From NCBI GenBank assembly GCA_035506535.1, contig DATJPE010000102.1, positions 1 to 38,295 on the forward strand: 38,295 nucleotides of DNA, in the 5' to 3' direction. This DNA comes from Actinomycetes bacterium (GTDB lineage Bacteria; Actinomycetota; Actinomycetes; DATJPE01). The position numbers and the translations under genes were made by a program. Positions 34,010 through 38,295 of the stretch are shown in pieces (position 1 is the first letter of the stretch; each line of letters begins with the position of its first letter). The notes below the pieces were generated by a model. The model made no database searches. It saw nothing but the letters and a program-made list of their open reading frames with translations, and had not been told where the DNA came from.

Positions 34010-35748
34010 CGCGCCACCTCCTCGTGGACGTAGCGGTCGCCGGCGAACGCCGACGCCACCGCTCCGATGACCATCATGGCGGCTGCGACGCCGAAGACGA
34101 CGACCAGTCCGTCATGGAACGGGCCGGCGATGAGGTGCGGGAAGTACTCCGTGCCCGTGAGCGTGGCGCGCTGCGCGTCGCTGACCCGGTCCAGCGCTCC
34201 CGACGGGCCGAGCAGGGTGCCGAGCGGGTTGTAGCCGAGGAACGTGGCGAACAGGCTGCCGACCGGCGGCAGGTGGCCGACCTGCTCCGCGGTCGCGGCG
34301 TCGATGCCCTGCGCGCGCAGCCCGTCGGTCAGCGCCGTCGGCAACGACGACGCGATCCCGATCACCATCAGCGAGAAGAACAGCCCGATCGAGACCGCCG
34401 AGCCGCTGTTGAAGAAGGTGCCCCGCATGCCGGCGGCGGACCCGCGCTGGGCGGCCGGCACGCTGTTCATCACCGTCGTCGCGTTCGGCGAGGAGAACAG
34501 GCCCGAGCCGACGCCGCACAGCGCCACCAGGAACGCGAACACCGGATAGCTGAAGTCGGTCGGGATCAGCACCAGGCCGACGAACGAGGCCGCCACGACC
34601 AGCAGCCCGCCCACCGTGAACGGCCGCGCGCCCACCCGGTCGGAGAGCCATCCCGAGACCGGCCCGGCGACGAGGAAGCCGACGGTGAGCGGCAGGAGGT
34701 AGATGCCCGCCCACAGGGGCGTCCTTGCGTAGTCGTAGCCGTGCAGCGGCAGCCAGATGCCTTGCAGCCAGATGATGAGCATGAACTGCAGCCCGCCGCG
34801 GCCCGTCGCGGCCAGGAAGCCGGCGAGGTTGCCGAGGCTGAACGCGCGGATGCGGAACAGGTCCATGTGGAACATCGGGTCGGCCACCCGCGTCTCGACG
34901 ACGCAGAACGCGACAAGCAGGGCGGCGCCGCCGAGCAGCCCGGCGAGCACCCAGGGGTTGGTCCACCCCATCGGGTGCCCGCCGTAGGGCTGGATGCCGT
35001 ACGTCAGCGCGGAGAGGAACACCCCCAGTCCCACCGCGAAGAGCACGTTGCCGGGTACGTCGAGGCGGCCGGGACGGCGTACCCCGTTGTCGTGCAGGGA
35101 GTAGTAGGACCAGATGGTGCCCACCACGCCCACCGGGACGCTGACCCAGAACACCGCCCGCCAGTCCCAGGCCGCGAGCACCCCGCCGACGACCAGTCCG
35201 AGGAAGGACCCGGCGATGGCCGCCACCTGGTTGACGCCCATGGCCAGCCCGCGCTGGTCGGCGGGGAAGGCGTCGGTGAGGATCGCCGTCGAGTTAGCGA
35301 ACAGCATCGCCGCACCCACCGCCTGCACGACCCGCCACAGGATCAGCCACATCGCGCCCGACCCGGCGTGCCACGGGTCGAAGGACAGCGCGATCGAGGC
35401 CAGGGCGAAGACGACGAAGCCGAGGTTGTACGTGCGCACGCGCCCGTACAGGTCCCCGAGGCGGCCGAAGGAGACGACGAGGACCGCGCTCACCAGCAGG
35501 AAGCCCATGATCATCCAGAGCAGGTACCCGACGTTGCCAGGCGCCAGCGGGTCCAGGCCGATGCCCCGGAAGATGGCGGGGAGGCTGATCAGCACGATCG
35601 AGGAGTTGATCGTGACGATGAGCATGCCGAGGGTGGTGTTCGACAGCGCCACCCACTTGTAGTGCGGGTGCGAGGAGTCGAAGAGCCCGATCTCGCGCTC
35701 GCTCTCCTCCGGCTGGGGGGCGAGGATCTCGGTCTCGGTCACCGGCAC
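34006..35748 (-). CDS. MFS drug-export-type transporter (DHA2/EmrB-QacA group)
   Basis: This 580-aa membrane protein has about 14 hydrophobic segments, the number typical for DHA2 exporters. Family motifs are LIVTINSSIVLISLPAI in helix 1, the motif-A loop SFGRLGDLYGRVR, and LWRVVQAVGAAMLFANS. GSAAGMRGTFFNSGSAVSIG lies in the second half. It probably exports hydrophobic compounds using the proton gradient. The GTG at 35746-35748 is the likely start; a second GTG two codons later is possible. It heads the exporter-MarR-SIMPL unit. A 16/17-bp repeat array lies just upstream. Confidence 0.93.
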   Translation of the reverse strand: MPVTETEILAPQPEESEREIGLFDSSHPHYKWVALSNTTLGMLIVTINSSIVLISLPAIFRGIGLDPLAPGNVGYLLWMIMGFLLVSAVLVVSFGRLGDLYGRVRTYNLGFVVFALASIALSFDPWHAGSGAMWLILWRVVQAVGAAMLFANSTAILTDAFPADQRGLAMGVNQVAAIAGSFLGLVVGGVLAAWDWRAVFWVSVPVGVVGTIWSYYSLHDNGVRRPGRLDVPGNVLFAVGLGVFLSALTYGIQPYGGHPMGWTNPWVLAGLLGGAALLVAFCVVETRVADPMFHMDLFRIRAFSLGNLAGFLAATGRGGLQFMLIIWLQGIWLPLHGYDYARTPLWAGIYLLPLTVGFLVAGPVSGWLSDRVGARPFTVGGLLVVAASFVGLVLIPTDFSYPVFAFLVALCGVGSGLFSSPNATTVMNSVPAAQRGSAAGMRGTFFNSGSAVSIGLFFSLMVIGIASSLPTALTDGLRAQGIDAATAEQVGHLPPVGSLFATFLGYNPLGTLLGPSGALDRVSDAQRATLTGTEYFPHLIAGPFHDGLVVVFGVAAAMMVIGAVASAFAGDRYVHEEVAR

Positions 35749-35761
35749 AGGATGCCGCAGA

Positions 35762-35785
35762 TAGTTGTTCTACGCAAACGAACTA
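35762..35785. promoter_or_regulatory. Candidate MarR operator upstream of the exporter
   Basis: TAGTT (35762-35766) and AACTA (35781-35785) form a 24-bp imperfect dyad, in A+T-richer DNA than its surroundings, 14 bp before the exporter GTG. Position and size fit a site for the co-encoded MarR protein. It directly abuts the repeat array. Confidence 0.4.
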
Positions 35786-35884
35786 CGGGCGAGGCGCACA
35801 TCCGGCGAGACGGACCGCCGGCGAGACGAACAACCGGGTGCAACGCACTACCGGGTGAAACGCACTACCGGGTGAAGCGGACGT
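35786..35884. repeat. Array A: six tandem 16/17-bp repeats across the stop codon of the orphan gene
   Basis: On the plus strand the units begin at 35786, 35802, 35818 (16 bp each) and at 35834, 35851 and 35868 (17 bp each). The last three are close copies (CCGGGTGAAACGCACTA type); the first three are more diverged (CCGGCGAGACG type). The stop codon of the orphan gene (TAG, 35865-35867) is part of the repeat, so each of the best copies repeats the coding end RFTR-stop. Nothing unique separates the units, so this is not a CRISPR array. Confidence 0.85.
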
Positions 35885-36317
35885 CGACCTCCTCGACGCA
35901 CGGCGTGACGCGGCCGCCGAGGACGACCGCGCCGATCCGCAGCCGGACGGAGGTGTCGGTGCCGTTCCAGAACACCGGCTCGGCAGCGGACAGCCGATAC
36001 GTGCGGCCGCCGGCGTCGACGAGCTCGGCGCGGAAGTCCACCACGGCCGGCGCCGCCCACACCTCGACCGGCAGCCGCAGGACGGCCACGGCGGCATCGG
36101 GTCCGCTGGTCTCCGCCGGTCTCGACGCACTCCACTGCCCGGGCGAGCGGCCCGCCCGGACCCGCACGAGGACGAGGGCGAGACCCGAACAGGGGGCGAC
36201 CGACCAGCGCAGGGACAGGGCGGCGCTGGGCTGGTCGGCCGAGGCGGTGCCCGGACCGGCGGTCAGCCGCGTCCAGGTGCGGCGGGTCGCGCCGGCGAGC
36301 ACGGTGGCGGTGGACAT
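35865..36317 (-). CDS. Hypothetical protein bracketed by repeat arrays
   Basis: This is a 150-aa protein I do not recognise. It looks beta-rich and has no signal peptide, membrane helix or catalytic motif. Regular hydrophobic stretches alternate with charged residues (ALVLVRVRAG, VAVLRLPVEVW, VDFRAELVDAG, VRLRIGAVVLGG), suggesting a compact beta domain such as a carbohydrate-binding-like fold; this is a guess. There are two cysteines (APCSG, TPCVE). The ATG at 36317 has AGGAGA about 7 nt upstream, and codon use looks like that of the neighbours. Repeat array A covers its stop codon and array B lies just before its start. It sits between the MDMPI gene and the exporter, all on the minus strand. 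Confidence 0.65.
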   Translation of the reverse strand: MSTATVLAGATRRTWTRLTAGPGTASADQPSAALSLRWSVAPCSGLALVLVRVRAGRSPGQWSASRPAETSGPDAAVAVLRLPVEVWAAPAVVDFRAELVDAGGRTYRLSAAEPVFWNGTDTSVRLRIGAVVLGGRVTPCVEEVDVRFTR

Positions 36318-36382
36318 CGCGGGTCTCCTGCGGATCGAGGGCGGCTGTGCACAGAGCGGTTCCCCGTCCGGGTGATACCTCT

Positions 36383-36450
36383 TGGATGCTCAGGTCTCCT
36401 GCGCGCTCACGCCTCCTGGGTGCTCAGGCCTACTGGGTGCTCAGGCGCAG
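36383..36450. repeat. Array B: four tandem 17-bp repeats across the MDMPI stop codon
   Basis: Units at 36383, 36400, 36417 and 36434, each exactly 17 bp, are of the form TGGGTGCTCAGGCCTAC. The last two are the closest to each other. The MDMPI stop codon (TAG, 36430-36432) lies inside unit 3. The core CTACTGGGTG matches CTACCGGGTG of array A at 9 of 10 bases. Confidence 0.85.
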
Positions 36451-37278
36451 CCGGTCCTTCACGGCGGCGACCAGTGCCGCGTCCCCGCCGATCGTGACCG
36501 CGGAGTCGGGCAGGCGGCCCCAGCCCCAGAGCAGCACGTCGGAGCCGGCGCCCGCGATCGTGGCCGCGGCGACCGGCCCGTCGAAGGCTTCGCCGGCCAG
36601 GCCCGCCACGGTCGCGCCGGTCGGCGTGAGCTCCACCCGCCAGCGCCGCTCGCCCACCACCAGGTCGAGCGGGAGGCCAACCCCGGCCTGCGGGTCCACG
36701 CCCGCCCAGTCCTCCTCCGAGGCATCGCTCCAGTCCCAGGACAGGTTGATCCCGAGCAGCTCGTCGATGCCGTCGAGGGCGAGCTCGGGGTCGACCGGCG
36801 ACGCCCAGCCGGCGGCGCTCTGCACGTCGACCCGGTGCACGGCGGTCTCGTGCGCCATCCGCCGGCACCAGAAGCCCACGGTCTGGTCCGGCGGCCACCA
36901 GGTCGGCGCGTGGGCGTCCTCGGGGTGCGCGCCCAGCTCGGTCAGCAGCTCACCGGCCCACCGCCGCAGCGTTGCCACCGGGTCGGCCACGTCACCGGGA
37001 GCGGGCCACCCGATCGGTGGCCAGTCCGGTTCGGGAGCCTTGCCCAGCCGCACGCAGGTGATCTTGTGCTGGTACACCTCGGCCGTGTGCAGCAGCGCGT
37101 CCCGCACGGTCCAGCCCGGGCAGGTCGGCACCGCAAGGTCGAGGTCGATGACCGATGCGGTGTCGGCCATCAGCGCCGCGTCGACCTCGACGAGGTCCAG
37201 GTAGCGCCGCTGGGTGAGGGAATACCGCCGGGGCGCGTCGCCGCTGTCAGACGTACCGGCCGTGGACGTCTCGCTCAT
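36430..37278 (-). CDS. Mycothiol-dependent maleylpyruvate isomerase-family (MDMPI) protein
   Basis: This is a 282-aa protein. Its N-terminal MDMPI/DinB-like domain contains VPTCPGWTVRDALLHTAEVYQHK with the first metal His and RMAHETAVHRVDVQ, in which Glu and His are spaced E-x3-H as in the known metal site of maleylpyruvate isomerase. A second C-terminal domain follows (RWRVELTPTGATVAG and onward). Related enzymes use mycothiol as cofactor or co-substrate for isomerisation or S-transfer to electrophiles. The exact substrate is unknown. The ATG at 37276-37278 has no strong ribosome binding site. It is divergent from PAC2. Repeat array B overlaps its stop. Confidence 0.9.
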   Translation of the reverse strand: MSETSTAGTSDSGDAPRRYSLTQRRYLDLVEVDAALMADTASVIDLDLAVPTCPGWTVRDALLHTAEVYQHKITCVRLGKAPEPDWPPIGWPAPGDVADPVATLRRWAGELLTELGAHPEDAHAPTWWPPDQTVGFWCRRMAHETAVHRVDVQSAAGWASPVDPELALDGIDELLGINLSWDWSDASEEDWAGVDPQAGVGLPLDLVVGERRWRVELTPTGATVAGLAGEAFDGPVAAATIAGAGSDVLLWGWGRLPDSAVTIGGDAALVAAVKDRLRLSTQ

Positions 37279-37339
37279 GGCTGTCGAGTCTGCACCGTCC
37301 TCGCCCGTCGGGGTACGGGCACCGGAGTGGGAGGATGGG

Positions 37340-38254
37340 ATGGTGCTCGACCCGCAGAGCCTGGTCGCCGTCGAGCCGGACCTGCCGGCGCTCGGCTCGC
37401 CAGTGCTCGTCCAGGCCCTCGACGGGTTCATCGACGCGGGGTCCGGGCGCCGGCTGGCGCGCCAGCAGCTGGTCGCGGGTTCGGCCCAGGTCAGCGTGGT
37501 CGCCCGCTTCGACGTCGACCAGCTGCTCGACTACCGCGCGCGCCGTCCGGTCATGACCTTCGAGACCGACCACTGGACCGCCTACGACGCCCCGGAGCTC
37601 GTCGTCCTGCGGCTGACCGACGCCGCGGGCACGCCGTACCTGCTGCTGCAGGGCCCGGAACCGGACTATCAGTGGGAGCGGTTCATCGCGGCGGTGCGCG
37701 GCATCGTCGAGCGCTTCGGAGTACGGCTGACCGTCGGCCTCAACGCGATCCCGATGGCGGTCCCCCACACGCGCCCGATCGGCCTGACCGCGCACGGGAC
37801 GCGGCAGGACCTGCTCGGCGAGCACACGCCGTGGCTGCGCACGGTGCTGGTCCCCGGCGCCGTGGGCAACCTCCTGGAGTACCGCCTGGGGCAGGCCGGC
37901 CACGACGCGGTGGGCTTCGCGGTGCACGTACCGCACTACGTGGCGCAGCTGGAGTACCCGGCCGCCGCCGTCGCCCTCCTCGACGCCGTCTCCCGGGCCA
38001 GCGGGCTGGTCGTGCCGACGTCGGACCTACGGGAGGCGGCAGCGCGTACCGAGGCGGACATCGCCGCCCAGGTCGCCGCCTCCCCCGAGGTGGCCGAGGT
38101 CGTGCGAGCTGTGGAGGCCCAGTACGACTCGTTCCTGGCCGAGCAGTCCTTCGGCATGGCCGACGCGGGGCAGCTCCCGACCGCCGACGAGCTCGGCGCG
38201 GAGCTCGAGCGCTACCTCGCCTCCCGCCGCGGCGAGGACCCACCGCTCGCCTGA
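37340..38254 (+). CDS. PAC2 family protein (proteasome-assembly-chaperone-like)
   Basis: This 304-aa protein has the PAC2 (PF09754) pattern: PVLVQALDGFIDAGSGRRLARQQL near residues 20-43, VARFDVDQLLDYRARRP, LLQGPEPDYQWERF, GLNAIPMAVPHTRPI and FAVHVPHYVAQLEYPAAAVALL. In actinobacteria such proteins are conserved; a role in proteasome assembly is inferred from eukaryotic and archaeal relatives, not shown. The C-terminal ~60 residues are helical and acidic. I chose the ATG at 37340, which follows GGGAGGA (37329-37335) by 4 nt; upstream starts at 37277 or 37214 would overlap the divergent MDMPI start. Nothing is visible in the last 41 bases of the window. Confidence 0.88.
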   Translation: MVLDPQSLVAVEPDLPALGSPVLVQALDGFIDAGSGRRLARQQLVAGSAQVSVVARFDVDQLLDYRARRPVMTFETDHWTAYDAPELVVLRLTDAAGTPYLLLQGPEPDYQWERFIAAVRGIVERFGVRLTVGLNAIPMAVPHTRPIGLTAHGTRQDLLGEHTPWLRTVLVPGAVGNLLEYRLGQAGHDAVGFAVHVPHYVAQLEYPAAAVALLDAVSRASGLVVPTSDLREAAARTEADIAAQVAASPEVAEVVRAVEAQYDSFLAEQSFGMADAGQLPTADELGAELERYLASRRGEDPPLA

Positions 38255-38295
38255 CCTCGTCCCGCCTCGCGGACGAGCTGTTCGGCGTTGGGCGG

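Noticed and set aside
35786-36450. Repeat arrays as a CRISPR locus
   Set aside because: Units are 16-17 bp and directly adjacent with no unique spacers, and no cas gene is present.

Overview
The window is ordinary, very G+C-rich chromosomal DNA of a mycothiol-using actinomycete (Actinomycetota). The evidence is an HrdB/SigA-type principal sigma factor almost identical in its conserved regions to the Streptomyces and mycobacterial proteins, a neighbouring ParE-type topoisomerase, DUF4192, DUF7455 and HhH-GPD proteins that usually sit near sigA in actinobacteria, a mycothiol-dependent formaldehyde dehydrogenase and an MDMPI-type mycothiol enzyme, frequent GTG starts, and 4-bp start/stop overlaps (GTGA, ATGA). 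I cannot place it to order or genus. I see no tRNA, rRNA, CRISPR array, insertion sequence, integrase or phage gene, and no gap between genes longer than about 270 bp.

Layout. 1-4295: the last codons of an unknown plus-strand gene, parE (minus), a small Cys/His protein (plus) and a TPR-like GGDEF diguanylate cyclase (minus). 4493-9294: a complete branched-chain amino-acid-type ABC operon, transcribed livK-livH-livM-livG-livF on the minus strand. 9564-10346: a degenerate EAL protein. 10355-15011: sigA (minus), a HhH-GPD DNA-repair protein (minus), an Ala/Pro-rich coiled-coil protein (plus) and DUF4192 (plus). 15049-20490: PEP carboxylase (minus), then a glyoxalase-like protein, the mycothiol formaldehyde dehydrogenase and a PIG-L deacetylase (plus). 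20503-24538: citrate synthase, a YghZ-like aldo/keto reductase and an APC permease (minus). 24700-26210: a Nudix protein with an extra PIN/NYN-like domain, coupled to a DUF998 membrane protein (plus). 26195-29920: serine hydrolase, DUF2277, a TPR-like protein, an SDR and an NRDE/TANGO2-like protein. 29972-32660: a Gfo/Idh/MocA oxidoreductase, a secreted M15 peptidase and an aldo/keto reductase (plus). 32736-37278: SIMPL protein, MarR regulator, DHA2-type MFS exporter, an orphan hypothetical gene and a mycothiol-dependent MDMPI enzyme (all minus). 37340-38254: a PAC2 protein (plus).

Themes. Central carbon flow is represented by PEP carboxylase and citrate synthase, which both act around oxaloacetate. 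Thiol and aldehyde stress is represented by the mycothiol enzymes, two aldo/keto reductases, the glyoxalase-like protein and a possible SigR/SigH-type promoter in front of sigA. Cyclic-di-GMP signalling is represented by an intact GGDEF protein and a degenerate EAL protein on either side of the liv operon.

The least ordinary signals are: (1) two 16/17-bp tandem-repeat arrays sharing the core CTACYGGGTG that bracket one orphan gene (35786-36450); (2) the Nudix + PIN/NYN fusion; (3) a GGAAT-N18-GTT promoter candidate at sigA; (4) the first 24 bases of the window, which encode the same seven C-terminal residues and stop as ParE; and (5) short tandem duplications in the leaders of the GGDEF gene and the liv operon. 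I did not find a clearly new multi-gene system. These are leads, not conclusions.
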